A DNA stretch of 13,612 nucleotides from Firmicutes bacterium ZCTH02-B6 (lineage in GTDB: Bacteria; Bacillota; Limnochordia; Limnochordales; ZCTH02-B6). The stretch's first letter is position 1, and the number at the start of each line of letters is the position of its first letter. Location: the NCBI GenBank assembly GCA_002159155.1, contig LZRQ01000092.1, forward strand, positions 1-13,612, written 5' to 3'. The notes under the pieces were generated by a model. The model was not told the DNA's origin. It did not search any database and saw only the letters and a list, made by a program, of their open reading frames with translations. Made by a program: the position numbers and the translations under genes. This document shows positions 1 to 8,055 of the stretch, one piece after another.

Positions 1-29
1 AGCTAGAGGCGATCCTGCCAAAAAGAACG

Positions 30-75
30 TGTCGTCGACCTCCCGGGGTTTTTGCACTACCGGAGGTCGACGACA
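30..75. repeat. Inverted repeat, possible terminal CRISPR repeat
   Basis: A 14-bp perfect inverted repeat has arms 30-43 (TGTCGTCGACCTCC) and 62-75 (its exact reverse complement). The 18-nt loop contains GGGGTTTTTG. The unit is about 44-46 bp, is nearly palindromic at both ends, and lies upstream of a type III cas operon, which is what a last CRISPR repeat at the edge of an array would look like. Bases 1-29 would then be part of a spacer. Only one copy is visible, so an array cannot be shown. The T run sits in the loop, not after the stem, so an ordinary Rho-independent terminator is unlikely. Calling it a CRISPR repeat is inference. Confidence 0.45.
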
Positions 76-692
76 TTTGATGTTGACCAAGAACGGAACC
101 TTGGCGAGGCCAAGCCGCGGCTGGATTGGACCGATCGGCACAGCCGCAAGCTTGCACACTACGGGCAGCTCGCCACTCCCAGCACCATCGTTCTGACCTT
201 TGCCACACTGGTTGGGAGGGTTGCCCTGCAGCGGCCAAGCCTGGCCGGCTCGTTCGTCCGACGCCGTGTAGGGGCGGGCCGGGATCAAACTGTTGAGGCG
301 CAGGCTCCTGGCGATGGGACGTTGTGGAGCACGCCTAAGCATCACCTCGTGGGCCTCCGAGTAGCATCGAAAGTGCGCGAGACACAGGAGTACTCCGGCC
401 CTAACAGATAGCAGCATCTCAGCCGATAGGTTTAGAAAGAGTCGCTCTGCTCCCTTACAGTTCTCCCACTGTTTTCCCACTCACACCGCTACATGCAAGA
501 CTCTGAAGCCGTCTCGTGTTAAGAAACCCTACCTATTCTGGCAGGAACCCCCACATTTCGATAAGAACATCATATCTTGCAGAAGTGCCGCACGAAAACG
601 TTTCGAGGTCCACTGCTCCGCCAATTGTACAGCCCACTCAAACGTCGAGACGGGGGTGGGCGCAGCAACAAGCGGGAGGGAGACTCGACATC
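76..692. other. Non-coding region upstream of cas10 (possible leader/promoter region)
   Basis: I see no convincing gene here. A 119-codon plus-strand open frame starts at a TTG at 52 inside the hairpin loop, has no ribosome binding site, and its protein is not recognisable. The region from about 400 is more AT-rich than the genes. It holds a near-direct repeat (TTCTCCCACT at 461-470, TTTTCCCACT at 472-481) and a small palindrome, CGAAA-ACG-TTTCG, at 593-605. These could be leader or operator elements. I could not place a good -35/-10 pair. The cas10 promoter should lie in this interval, and if an array lies to the left, its leader too. Confidence 0.4.
674..682 (+). promoter_or_regulatory. Ribosome binding site deciding the cas10 start
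   Basis: GGGAGGGAG ends 10 nt before the GTG at 693. The frame is open back to a TTG at 516, but that codon has no ribosome binding site, and the 59 extra codons are AT-richer and do not look like Cas10. GTG 693 is the best start. Confidence 0.6.
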
Positions 693-3086
693 GTGAGTCG
701 ATGGCATGACTCCCTGACGCAGACCACTTACCTGGTCCCTGACGAGGCTGTTTCATCTATCCAGAAACATTTAACTTCCCGCTTGATCGAATACCTCAAC
801 GCCCATGAGGAGCGGCAGTCCGGCCGTTCACCCCACAGAACTGGCCTGACAGCTGCGGCAGATGGTCTCGCTTTGTTTTGGCAGGAACAGTACCCGCAGC
901 TCATCTTCCCGCTGCGGGTTACTAGCAATCGGCAACACCCGGAACGCGCCTTTCAGCTGACTGCATGGGAGCGCGAAGATGACGGAAGTTACGTCGTCCA
1001 AGGGCCGTGGCGGTCAAAATATCTTGGACCAGGGAGTCCCCCTCTGCTTCCGGCCAGCGCTCTCGGAGTAAACGCTCCCGAGCACCTGCTGGCCAGCGAC
1101 TGGGTTCTCGCCGCCGCGGCCTTCGCGGTGAGCGCGTACTGGTCGAGCGGGGCGCGTCATCCCGAGAATCAAGACGTGACCGACGAAGCGCTAGGTGCCC
1201 TGCGACTCGGTATACTTCTCCTTCCCCTGTGGGAGGCAGTCTCCGTCTCGCCCGGCCCGTTGGCCGAGTTCGTCCGTTTACGGCCTGTCCGCGAGACTGT
1301 CCAAGCTCTTAAGGGCGAGTTCGGCAGCAATCTCCCGACGGAATCCCGCGAGATCATCGAGGCCCTCCGCAGCACGCGGCCTCCCGCTTGGACACGCGAG
1401 CACGTCGTGCATCTTCTGGTAGGTCAGGCGGTGCGGATCAAACAGTACGTCTTTGAGACGCCCCGCCTTCCGCAAATTCGCGGCGCATCCATCCTGCTCG
1501 AGCGAGTTGTCGGCGCGGCAGCAGAGGAACTCGGCGCGACTTATTCGCCTGAGTGCGTATTGCGGAAAGCAGGCGGCAGCTTATTGGCACTGCTGCCGAC
1601 CCCCGACAGTGGTACGGCCCGCGACTGGGAGGCCCGTGTTACCAGCATTGCGTATCGTCTGACTGGCACAGCTCGATTTGCAGCCGCCAGCAGCGCAGTG
1701 CCGATCGCGCACCTCCTGCCATCGGCAGTAGACCACGAGTTCCATCGTCACGTGGGAAAGGCGTACGACATCCTAGAGCGGGTGCGGGAGCAAGCCGATG
1801 AACCGCTGTGGGAAACGCTCCCGTTTGAAGCGCGGTGCGACATCTGCGGCGACCGTCCAGCCGAGTTCGCCCGCATCCTATATTCAGGCGAGGGGTCAGT
1901 ATCCCTATGCCGCGTCTGCGCCCAACGGCACGAGGTAGGACGACGCGAGCGTCAGAAGCTCACGAAGCAAGCGTGGGAAGATTTCGGCCTCGATCCGTTG
2001 GACTGGATCGCCCCCGCCTCCGATGATGACACGCAGACGGTTTCCGTCGCGGCGTCCCTCGTGGACCTGGCTCCAAGCGACCGCCGGCGCCGCTGGCTGG
2101 CCATGGTGTATGGCGATGGCAACAACTTCGGCGCCATCGTCCAGCGTTTGAAAGGGCCGGCTGAACAGCTGCACTGGACCCGGCGGCTCTACTGGACTGT
2201 TCGAGGCCTTACTCACGTGGCGCTGGTCGGAGCAACAGTTCATTTCGCCAAAGCGAATACGAGCTCCGACAAGCCAAGAGCCGCCGAAGCTGATGAGAGG
2301 GTCGCGTACTCCGCCGTTCCGTTCGAACTGTTGACCATCGGCGGCGACGATGTGGCCTTCTTTGCTTGGGCGCCGGTCGGCTTGAAAGCCGTTGAACGCC
2401 TGCAAGCAGCGCTCGAACACGAGTTCAGCCCTCTCTCGGCACAATCTGGCAACGTTACGAGCGACCTGCCACCGGTGACGTTCTCTTTTGGAATTGCGGC
2501 GGGCGACGAACACATTCCGGTACGTCGCCTGCGGGATGTCGCCGAAGATGTGCTCCTCAAGCACGTGAAAGGAGAAGCACCCCTGGGCGCACCTCGCGGA
2601 CGGATCGCGTTTTTCGTGGCCAACAATGCGTCTGACATGACGCCGCTTCGCGCCAAAAAGGCGTGGCGACCCGAACACCAGTCGAAGGCGCGTCGAGTAG
2701 TACTCTCTTTGCAGCCACTGACCTCGGAGCAGTTGGCGTTCCTGCTGCACAAAGCCCACGACCTCAGGAGTGAGGTGGGCCGGCTTTCCCGACTTGCAAC
2801 TGCTTTCCTAAAGGCGGATCCGTCGGTGGCCGCGCTGCACTACCGCTACGTGCGGGCACGAGCGGCCGCCCGGTCTGAGGGGCAGGCCGGCGACACTACG
2901 GACCCGTTCTTCACCGCGTTGGAACGGGACACCGCGGGCCACAGTTGGACGCTCTTCGCACCAGAGGGGGCAGCGGCCCTCCCGCTCTTACCCTCGTCCG
3001 CGACATCCGACGGATCAAACGGCAGCCGCCCCATATTCCGCATGCCGCTGTTGGACTTGTTGCAGCTCGTCAAGGCCATGCAGTAG
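693..3086 (+). CDS. cas10: Cas10, type III-D large subunit and cyclic oligoadenylate synthase
   Basis: Large subunit of the type III effector complex, 797 aa from the GTG at 693. What the sequence shows: a zinc-binding pair C382-x2-C385 and C406-x2-C409; a first palm segment with Y-G-D-G-N-N, whose Asp is residue 475; and the palm polymerase signature G-G-D-D at 550-553, followed by helical C-terminal sequence. In the Cas10 family the GGDD palm makes cyclic oligoadenylates from ATP when target RNA is bound, which switches on CARF effectors. One is encoded downstream in this operon. I see no HD nuclease motif of the His-Asp-x-Gly-Lys type at the N-terminus; the His-Asp at residues 5-6 is in the wrong context. 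DNase activity is therefore probably missing. The gene ends 40 bp before the first cas7. Csx10 and a Csx19-like gene in the operon point to subtype III-D. The family call is near certain and the start slightly less so. Confidence 0.93.
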   Translation: MSRWHDSLTQTTYLVPDEAVSSIQKHLTSRLIEYLNAHEERQSGRSPHRTGLTAAADGLALFWQEQYPQLIFPLRVTSNRQHPERAFQLTAWEREDDGSYVVQGPWRSKYLGPGSPPLLPASALGVNAPEHLLASDWVLAAAAFAVSAYWSSGARHPENQDVTDEALGALRLGILLLPLWEAVSVSPGPLAEFVRLRPVRETVQALKGEFGSNLPTESREIIEALRSTRPPAWTREHVVHLLVGQAVRIKQYVFETPRLPQIRGASILLERVVGAAAEELGATYSPECVLRKAGGSLLALLPTPDSGTARDWEARVTSIAYRLTGTARFAAASSAVPIAHLLPSAVDHEFHRHVGKAYDILERVREQADEPLWETLPFEARCDICGDRPAEFARILYSGEGSVSLCRVCAQRHEVGRRERQKLTKQAWEDFGLDPLDWIAPASDDDTQTVSVAASLVDLAPSDRRRRWLAMVYGDGNNFGAIVQRLKGPAEQLHWTRRLYWTVRGLTHVALVGATVHFAKANTSSDKPRAAEADERVAYSAVPFELLTIGGDDVAFFAWAPVGLKAVERLQAALEHEFSPLSAQSGNVTSDLPPVTFSFGIAAGDEHIPVRRLRDVAEDVLLKHVKGEAPLGAPRGRIAFFVANNASDMTPLRAKKAWRPEHQSKARRVVLSLQPLTSEQLAFLLHKAHDLRSEVGRLSRLATAFLKADPSVAALHYRYVRARAAARSEGQAGDTTDPFFTALERDTAGHSWTLFAPEGAAALPLLPSSATSDGSNGSRPIFRMPLLDLLQLVKAMQ

Positions 3087-3111
3087 CGACAGGCTGACTT
3101 TGTTCGGCCAC

Positions 3112-3120
3112 AAGGGAGGT
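3112..3120 (+). promoter_or_regulatory. Ribosome binding site of the first cas7
   Basis: AAGGGAGGT lies 6 nt before the ATG at 3127. It selects this ATG over the in-frame TTG at 3100, which lies upstream of it. Confidence 0.7.
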
Positions 3121-3126
3121 CGTGAA

Positions 3127-3861
3127 ATGCCGGCGCTGGTCGAACTGCACGTCCGATATCGTCTACAAACCGCCTACGCTATCCACGGCGATTCCGAACA
3201 CAGCTCACACGTGGACCGCTCAGTTGAACGGGGGCCAGACGGTTGGCCGCTCATCCCAGCGTCGTCGTGGCGCGGCCGCGTGCGCGCGCAGCTCGAGAGC
3301 CTCCTGCGCGCACTGAACGTCCCGGTCTGCTACCCTCCCGCACCCGCCAACACATGCCCCCACGACGCCGCCGTTCTACGGCGCCTTCGTCCCTACGGCC
3401 GGTGGTTTTGTCCCGTGTGTGACTTGTTCGGCAGCGCTTGGCACCCTTCGCGGGTCCAGTTCGACGACCTGGTACATCTCCACCGGCCGCGCGGCACCAT
3501 TGCCGTTGCCGAACGAGTCAGTGTCTCGATAAACCGCTCTACCGGATCGGCGGAGGAGCAACACCTGACCAGCTTTGAGGCGGCTGGAGGCGATGAGGCT
3601 CTACATACCCTGACCGGCAGGGTGAGAGGGTATCTGGAACCCGTCCAAGTCGGCCTGCTCGTCACAGCTCTGCGGCTCCCCACCCACTTTGGCGCGGAGA
3701 AGGCCCGAGGCCTCGGTCTTATCGGGACCCTGGAGATCGAGACCACACAGCGCACTCATCCGTGGTCCTCCCCAGCCGTGGTGGATGAAAAAACAGTGGA
3801 GAGTTGGGTGGAGCAGGCGCTCGAGGAGGTGACGCGCCTTGCGGCTCCGGCTGCGGTTTGA
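3127..3861 (+). CDS. cas7: Csm3-like Cas7 RAMP backbone subunit (first of four)
   Basis: Cas7-family RAMP protein, 244 aa, a backbone subunit that holds the crRNA and, when it has its catalytic Asp, cuts bound target RNA. Visible features: H-V-D-R at 28-31, with D30 at the place of the Csm3 catalytic Asp; an I-P-A-S-S-W-R-G motif at 43-50 (the usual 'PGSSLKG' signature); four Cys likely to bind zinc (C68, C77, C95, C98), the last two in C-P-V-C-D-L-F-G; V-S-I-N-R at about 135-139; and a Gly-rich segment (A-R-G-L-G-L-I-G) at about 195-205. Csx10 starts inside its last codons, a 23-nt overlap that suggests coupled translation. In the fused III-Dv variant the first Cas7 domain is joined to Cas5 and Cas11. 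Here the three are separate genes in the same order. Confidence 0.88.
   Translation: MPALVELHVRYRLQTAYAIHGDSEHSSHVDRSVERGPDGWPLIPASSWRGRVRAQLESLLRALNVPVCYPPAPANTCPHDAAVLRRLRPYGRWFCPVCDLFGSAWHPSRVQFDDLVHLHRPRGTIAVAERVSVSINRSTGSAEEQHLTSFEAAGGDEALHTLTGRVRGYLEPVQVGLLVTALRLPTHFGAEKARGLGLIGTLEIETTQRTHPWSSPAVVDEKTVESWVEQALEEVTRLAAPAAV
3823..3830 (+). promoter_or_regulatory. Ribosome binding site supporting a TTG start for csx10
   Basis: GAGGAGGT lies inside the end of the upstream cas7 gene, 8 nt before TTG 3839. No in-frame ATG or GTG lies nearby, so this site supports the TTG start. Confidence 0.6.
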
Positions 3862-5146
3862 CCCTCAAGCTCCCATTCTGCTTGGTACCGGTCGTGATCT
3901 GCAGCAGGTCCGGGAAAGCCTTGAGGTAATCCCGGGGAGTGCTGTCCTAGGAGCCTTGGCCAGACCCCTGTTGGCCTCGGCCGGTATCTGCCGGACTCAC
4001 CCGATGGTTCCCAGCCAGCCCGTCCCTCCCGAGTTGCAGCGGCTGTTGTCTGAGCTGCAAATCAGTCCACTGTATCCCGTGCCGGTCGAAGCACTAATGG
4101 GCGATGCCACGACCGATTGGCAATCCGTTGAGGTTCTGCCTGCTCCGTGCACGGCCCGCACGTGCAAACGCCATCCAGGGTTTGCCGACCCAGCGCCAGG
4201 TACCGAACAAGGCGGAGACGGCGTCGTTGACCTCTGGCTCGACCGCACGATTCACGGTACTTCGCGGGCCCACTGCCCCAGGGACAAAGGGCACCGGCTG
4301 GAGAGGTTCCGGGCTTCTCTTTACCGGGTCGGGCACAAACCCCGACGGTACGGGCAGGCCTCTCTACCCACCCGCTCCCAGACACGAGTTGGTATCAGCC
4401 GGCCGACAGAGACGGCGGCAGAAGGCATTCTTTTCCAAGTCGAGCCCGTAGAGCCCCGGCGGCTGCGGCAACCTCTTTCAAATGGTGACACGCCATCTCA
4501 GGAAAACTCGCTTGAGACTGGCTTTGTGTTCATTGGCGAGGCCTGGTTGCCGGACGACCTGTGGCAACTGCTGGCCGAGAGCTTCGGTTCCCTCGACTCG
4601 TCGTCGATTACGGCACCCGTTGCCATCGGTGGATTGCTTGCGCGGGGATTCGGCCAAGGGCACCTGACCATTTCGGTGACGGACGAATCCCGGGCGTCGC
4701 TGGTCGAGCGGCTCCAGCTCTTCGGTGCGGCGCAAGAGAAAGGGCTACCAGATCTGCTCCTCCCCGGTTTGCTGCGCTCGCCATGGCCACTGGAGGAGCC
4801 CGGGTTGTCGCCGCTGGAAGAGGTGCTCTCCAGCCTTGCACCGCCTCCCCGCCTGCAGGAACGGCTGGAACCCGCGCCCGCAGCGTCGGCGCTCGAGACG
4901 CACCCATGGGGCGGCTGGTCCATGGCTTGGGGTCTTCCTAAGCCTCGCCGCCAGGCCCTGGCCGCGGGGAGCGTGGTCACGTTCCGCCTAAAAAATTACA
5001 ACCCTGACCAGGATCATGAGCCTTTGATCGCTTGGCTCGCCCAATGCGAAGAACGGCCCTCGAGCCGGGAATGCGGCGCGGGCTGGATAACTTGGTTCGA
5101 TCCCTTCCACTTCGATCTGGGCGCGACAAAGGAGGGTTCCCGGTGA
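3839..5146 (+). CDS. csx10: Csx10 (Cas5-group RAMP protein of type III-D)
   Basis: The Cas5-like subunit that would cap the 5' handle of the crRNA in a type III-D complex, 435 aa from a TTG start. Family signature: T-R-V-G-I-S-R-P-T-E-T-A-A-E-G at 182-196, matching the Csx10 pattern of hxGI-R-T-A-EG-LF. A Gly-rich RAMP segment (I-G-G-L-L-A-R-G-F-G) lies at roughly 260-272. Between residues 104 and 152 an insertion carries C104, C109, H112, C146 and H152, which may bind zinc; this is inference from spacing only. It overlaps the upstream cas7 by 23 nt and the downstream cas11 by 4 nt (GTGA). Csx10 is the defining gene of subtype III-D. Length is normal for the family, and I see no frameshift or missing segment. 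Confidence 0.85.
   Translation: MRLRLRFDPQAPILLGTGRDLQQVRESLEVIPGSAVLGALARPLLASAGICRTHPMVPSQPVPPELQRLLSELQISPLYPVPVEALMGDATTDWQSVEVLPAPCTARTCKRHPGFADPAPGTEQGGDGVVDLWLDRTIHGTSRAHCPRDKGHRLERFRASLYRVGHKPRRYGQASLPTRSQTRVGISRPTETAAEGILFQVEPVEPRRLRQPLSNGDTPSQENSLETGFVFIGEAWLPDDLWQLLAESFGSLDSSSITAPVAIGGLLARGFGQGHLTISVTDESRASLVERLQLFGAAQEKGLPDLLLPGLLRSPWPLEEPGLSPLEEVLSSLAPPPRLQERLEPAPAASALETHPWGGWSMAWGLPKPRRQALAAGSVVTFRLKNYNPDQDHEPLIAWLAQCEERPSSRECGAGWITWFDPFHFDLGATKEGSR
5128..5136 (+). promoter_or_regulatory. Ribosome binding site deciding the cas11 start
   Basis: AAAGGAGGG lies 6 nt before GTG 5143. The reading frame is open back to ATG 5032, but those 37 codons lie inside csx10 and have no such site, so GTG 5143 is preferred. 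Confidence 0.65.
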
Positions 5147-5595
5147 GCGTAGGCACGGCCGTTTCGGAAGCCAGGGCACGGCAGCTTTCCCGCCAAATGC
5201 CCGACCAGCAGCTGGTAGCGTGGGCGGTTGAACTGGCCCGCGGTATGCAAGATCTCAAGGCCAACAATGAAGTCCGCAGCCAGGTCAGCCGGGCAGCAGA
5301 CGGGGCAGCCCAGAGCCCGTCCGTTGACCTGTTTACCGCTTGGATCCGTTACCAGTACGCCCGAGACGCCTCCCGGCTGTGGAAGACCAAAACGAACCTG
5401 GAGGGCAAGTCTTTGGATGTCGCCCACGCCGTGGTCGCCATCGTCGAAAAGGTCAAGGGTCATGTCACAAAGGCCGCACAAGTCGAAGGCTCGGTGGACC
5501 AGGCACTTGTGGAGCGAGCGACAATGCTGGCCGTGGCGAGGTTTCTGGCCTTCCTGCGCCGCGCGATCATCGCCGAACCCCAGTGGAGGGAATGA
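5143..5595 (+). CDS. cas11: Small subunit Cas11 (Csm2-like), type III-D
   Basis: Probable small subunit of the effector complex, 150 aa, which would sit along the crRNA-target duplex in the belly of the complex. Evidence is mostly size, composition and position. It is a short, nearly all-helical protein lying between csx10 and a cas7 gene, where type III-D loci keep their Csm2-like subunit. A W-I-R-Y-Q-Y-A-R-D segment in the middle resembles the aromatic/basic segments of Csm2-like proteins, but that is weak evidence. The GTG start overlaps the csx10 stop (GTGA), so translation is probably coupled. It ends 3 bp before the next start. I am fairly sure of the role from context, less from sequence alone. 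Confidence 0.7.
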   Translation: MSVGTAVSEARARQLSRQMPDQQLVAWAVELARGMQDLKANNEVRSQVSRAADGAAQSPSVDLFTAWIRYQYARDASRLWKTKTNLEGKSLDVAHAVVAIVEKVKGHVTKAAQVEGSVDQALVERATMLAVARFLAFLRRAIIAEPQWRE

Positions 5596-5598
5596 GGC

Positions 5599-6444
5599 AT
5601 GAGCACACCGTTGTTGTGGGATCAGTTTCGCAACCGCATGGTGTTTGAAGCACGCCTGGTAGCAGTAAGTGCGCTGCGAATCGGGCGCGGCCAGGAGAGC
5701 TTCGACCCAACGGGAACGGATCTGCCCGTCCTCCGCGGCGTGGACGAACGGCCCTTCATTCCAGGATCTTCCCTGCGGGGTGTCTTGCGCTCTTATGTAG
5801 AGCGGGTCGTACGAAGTTTCGAATCGCCTCCTCCCCCGGGCGAACCGTGGCGGGGACGAGGTGCGTGCAACCCCCTCTCCTTCACAGACAACTGCCTGCC
5901 GGCGGATCAAGTAAAGAAATGGCGTCAACACCGAGGCGATGGCCTTGAACTGGCCCATCGGGCATGGGACGCGTCCTGCCGCGTTTGCCGGCTGTTTGGC
6001 TCTACCGTCCTGGCCTCCCGGGTCCGCTTCGCCGATTTGCTGCCGGTGGATGCCGAGCCGGTTACTGCTATCCGCGACGGGGTTTCCATTAATCGTGAAA
6101 AGGAAACCGTGGAAAACAAGTATGACTTCGAGGTAGTTCAGCCCGGAGCCGTTTTCGCGCTCAAGGTTGTGGCGGAAAACGTCACTAACGCCGAACTGGG
6201 ACTGCTGGCCCTCGGGCTGCAGGCGCTGGCCCGAGGCGAGATCGATGTCGGCGGTTTCAAAGGGCGTGGACTTGGACGCGTGCGCTTGGAGTCGCCCACG
6301 GTGCGCTGGCTGGCCACTGATGACAGGGAAGCGCTGAAGGCGTACCTCCGTACGGGCACGTTAGAGCCTGTTCCGGACGCGGAGAAACAGCTGTCCGCCT
6401 GGGTGGATGCGCTCATCGCCGATTTGGAGGAGGCGTCGGCCTGA
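5599..6444 (+). CDS. cas7: Csm3-like Cas7 RAMP backbone subunit (second of four)
   Basis: Cas7-family RAMP protein, 281 aa. Features: G-T-D-L-P-V-L-R at 39-46, with D41 at the site of the Csm3 catalytic Asp; F-I-P-G-S-S-L-R-G at 53-61; candidate zinc ligands C90, C99, C127 and C130, the last two in C-R-V-C-R-L-F-G; a V-S-I-N-R motif; and a Gly-rich G-G-F-K-G-R-G-L-G-R-V segment near residue 220. It should bind crRNA and cut target RNA. GGAGGG at 5585-5590 gives a clear ribosome binding site 8 nt before the ATG. It shares one base with the next cas7 (TGATG). In III-Dv the matching position holds a double Cas7 protein; here the two halves are separate genes. Confidence 0.88.
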   Translation: MSTPLLWDQFRNRMVFEARLVAVSALRIGRGQESFDPTGTDLPVLRGVDERPFIPGSSLRGVLRSYVERVVRSFESPPPPGEPWRGRGACNPLSFTDNCLPADQVKKWRQHRGDGLELAHRAWDASCRVCRLFGSTVLASRVRFADLLPVDAEPVTAIRDGVSINREKETVENKYDFEVVQPGAVFALKVVAENVTNAELGLLALGLQALARGEIDVGGFKGRGLGRVRLESPTVRWLATDDREALKAYLRTGTLEPVPDAEKQLSAWVDALIADLEEASA

Positions 6445-7382
6445 TGCACGGAGCTGTCTTTAATCAATTGGTGCTCACCGTGCGGATTCAGCCTGAGACT
6501 CCCCTGTTGATCAAGTCCGGGGGCGACGCGTCTATTCTCGAACCTGTCCTCGCCGACATGCAGTTCGTCCGCATCCACCGGAACGGCCAGGAGGAGCCGT
6601 TCCTGCCCGGCTCGTCCGTCCGCGGCCCCCTGCGCAGCCACGCGGAAAGGCTGGTACGTACGGTCAAGGCGGAACAGGCGTGCTCTCCGGTGGCCACGGG
6701 TGGCCAAGGTGTCTCCTCCATACCGTCCTCCTGCGCCCGCAACGTCGGGCGCAACGCGGATCCCGCGGTCGCCTACCAGAGGAGCTGTTACACCTGTCGT
6801 CTCTTCGGCAACACCGTCATCGCGAGCCGCGTCCGCTTCTCCGACTTTTTCGCAGACCCAGAGCGCCCCGTGCTCCTCCAATACCGGACCAGCGTCGCCA
6901 TCGATCGGGTGTTGGGAACCAGCATGAATCCCTTCGACATGGAAGTCGCCTCTGACGGCGCCTTTGTCGGCACCATCACTTTGCGCAACTTTACGTTGGG
7001 CCAACTGGGCCTGCTAGGAGCTGCGCTGCTGGACTTGAACGATGGTATCATTGCATTGGGCTTTGGGAAGAGCCGCGGGCTTGGGCGGGTGCGCCTGACC
7101 TTCAACGGTCGTCTCCGGCTCCTGGGTCCGCGGGCTGTTCAGTTCTCTGCAGGGGACCTGCCCGGGGTAGAGCTTCTGGCCGACCACAATACCAGGGCGC
7201 GCTACTTCCCCCACCTGTCCGGCAAGGCGACCCCATCCGAGTCCCGTACGCTCAAGGTGCCCTTCTCCCTGGACCGCACGGGGCTGGGTGTGGAGGCATC
7301 CCTCGAGCACGACCAGGTTGTGCAGCTGTTTGAGCTGGCGGCACCTCTATGGGTGGAGGAGGTCGGGCGTCGTGCCGGCTAG
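6444..7382 (+). CDS. cas7: Csm3-like Cas7 RAMP backbone subunit (third of four)
   Basis: Cas7-family RAMP protein, 312 aa. Features: L-A-D-M-Q-F at 36-41, with D38 the best candidate for the catalytic Asp; F-L-P-G-S-S-V-R-G at 53-61; candidate zinc ligands C80, C97, C115 and C118, the last two in C-Y-T-C-R-L-F-G; and a Gly-rich G-F-G-K-S-R-G-L-G-R-V segment near residue 212. The start ATG shares its A with the stop TGA of the second cas7. About 70 residues after the Gly-rich segment do not resemble the other Cas7 proteins here and may make contacts specific to this subunit. The next gene starts inside its 3' end. Confidence 0.87.
   Translation: MHGAVFNQLVLTVRIQPETPLLIKSGGDASILEPVLADMQFVRIHRNGQEEPFLPGSSVRGPLRSHAERLVRTVKAEQACSPVATGGQGVSSIPSSCARNVGRNADPAVAYQRSCYTCRLFGNTVIASRVRFSDFFADPERPVLLQYRTSVAIDRVLGTSMNPFDMEVASDGAFVGTITLRNFTLGQLGLLGAALLDLNDGIIALGFGKSRGLGRVRLTFNGRLRLLGPRAVQFSAGDLPGVELLADHNTRARYFPHLSGKATPSESRTLKVPFSLDRTGLGVEASLEHDQVVQLFELAAPLWVEEVGRRAG
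7355..7363 (+). promoter_or_regulatory. Ribosome binding site deciding the csx19-like start
   Basis: GGAGGAGGT lies 8 nt before GTG 7372 and picks this start over an in-frame GTG at 7288 inside the upstream cas7. Confidence 0.65.
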
Positions 7383-8049
7383 CCCTGTCACAGCGGGTTA
7401 CCCCGCGGTTTTCCCGGACCCGGACAATCTCGGTTGGATTCGCGCCTGGAGTTTGCCTAGCACTGATAGGTCCACCCCTAGCCTGAACGAGCGTGTCGAT
7501 GAATGGGTAACGAAACTGCTCGCGGCCATTTCGCTGCCGCGTTCGGAAATGACGTGGTTTGCCTGGAACCCTTTTGACCTTCAACTGCCCAGCAGGTGGC
7601 GCGACGGTGCGCAGAACCCGCTGGACCCGGCCTGGGCTGCTTCTCGAGTGTTTCACGAACGGCTGGAAATCAGGATCCGACGTACACCAAGCGCTGTCCA
7701 GGTCCGCCTGCTAACAGAGGATGAAGCCGTTCTTGAGACCGCTTCTGCGCTGGCTGCTGACTTGTTGGGCGCGCCGATGCGGCTTCGCGAAGAGAGGTTC
7801 CAGACCGTGGACGGCCAGGTATTGCTTCTAGGGAGGCCCCTGCCGTGGCAGGATTTGGACGGCCACGAGTGGCGTGGAGAGGTGCGGTTTCCCAGGCTGT
7901 TGCGTTATGAGGTGCTTGATCCGCTCACAGGAGCGAATGCAGCCGAGACGGACAATGACACGGGCGGGAGACTCCGGGCGTACGTAACCCGCTATCTAGA
8001 CGCGACGTTCCGGTTGCGTGCGGTGCGTTACCGGAGAATCGGGACATAG
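7372..8049 (+). CDS. csx19: Csx19-like protein of type III-D
   Basis: A 225-aa protein from GTG 7372, overlapping the stop of the third cas7. It has no RAMP signature, Cys cluster or membrane segment. The second half is rich in beta strands, with R-L-R-E-E-R-F-Q-T-V-D-G-Q-V-L-L-L-G resembling the 'R-F-x-x-x-G-E-x-x-x-W' region I recall for Csx19. It ends with an Arg-rich segment, L-R-A-V-R-Y-R-R-I. The call rests mainly on position: in the III-Dv order Csx19 follows the Cas7 pair and precedes the Cas7-insertion protein, exactly as here. Csx19 has been seen as an extra subunit of the III-Dv complex. It is a weakly conserved family, so an unrelated accessory subunit is possible. Confidence 0.55.
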   Translation: MPASPVTAGYPAVFPDPDNLGWIRAWSLPSTDRSTPSLNERVDEWVTKLLAAISLPRSEMTWFAWNPFDLQLPSRWRDGAQNPLDPAWAASRVFHERLEIRIRRTPSAVQVRLLTEDEAVLETASALAADLLGAPMRLREERFQTVDGQVLLLGRPLPWQDLDGHEWRGEVRFPRLLRYEVLDPLTGANAAETDNDTGGRLRAYVTRYLDATFRLRAVRYRRIGT

Positions 8050-8055
8050 TCGGGG

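Noticed and set aside
52..411. A 119-codon open frame on the plus strand upstream of cas10
   Set aside because: It starts at a TTG within the loop of the inverted repeat, has no ribosome binding site, and its protein has no recognisable features; probably non-coding.
516..692. N-terminal extension of cas10 to TTG 516
   Set aside because: The composition is AT-richer than the gene body, TTG 516 has no ribosome binding site, and GTG 693 has a strong one.
697..712. His-Asp pair near the N-terminus of Cas10, considered as an HD nuclease motif
   Set aside because: It is at residues 5-6, is not followed by the usual Gly-Lys pattern and is not within a helical HD-like region.
1905..2759. Long 284-codon minus-strand open frame opposite cas10
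   Set aside because: It lies wholly antisense to the conserved palm and zinc-finger region of cas10 and shows no family features; a shadow frame common in GC-rich DNA.
5014..5958. Long 314-codon minus-strand open frame opposite csx10, cas11 and cas7
   Set aside because: It spans three real genes on the other strand and has no recognisable domain.
6138..7004. 288-codon minus-strand open frame opposite two cas7 genes
   Set aside because: Antisense to conserved RAMP motifs, low-complexity composition, no family match.
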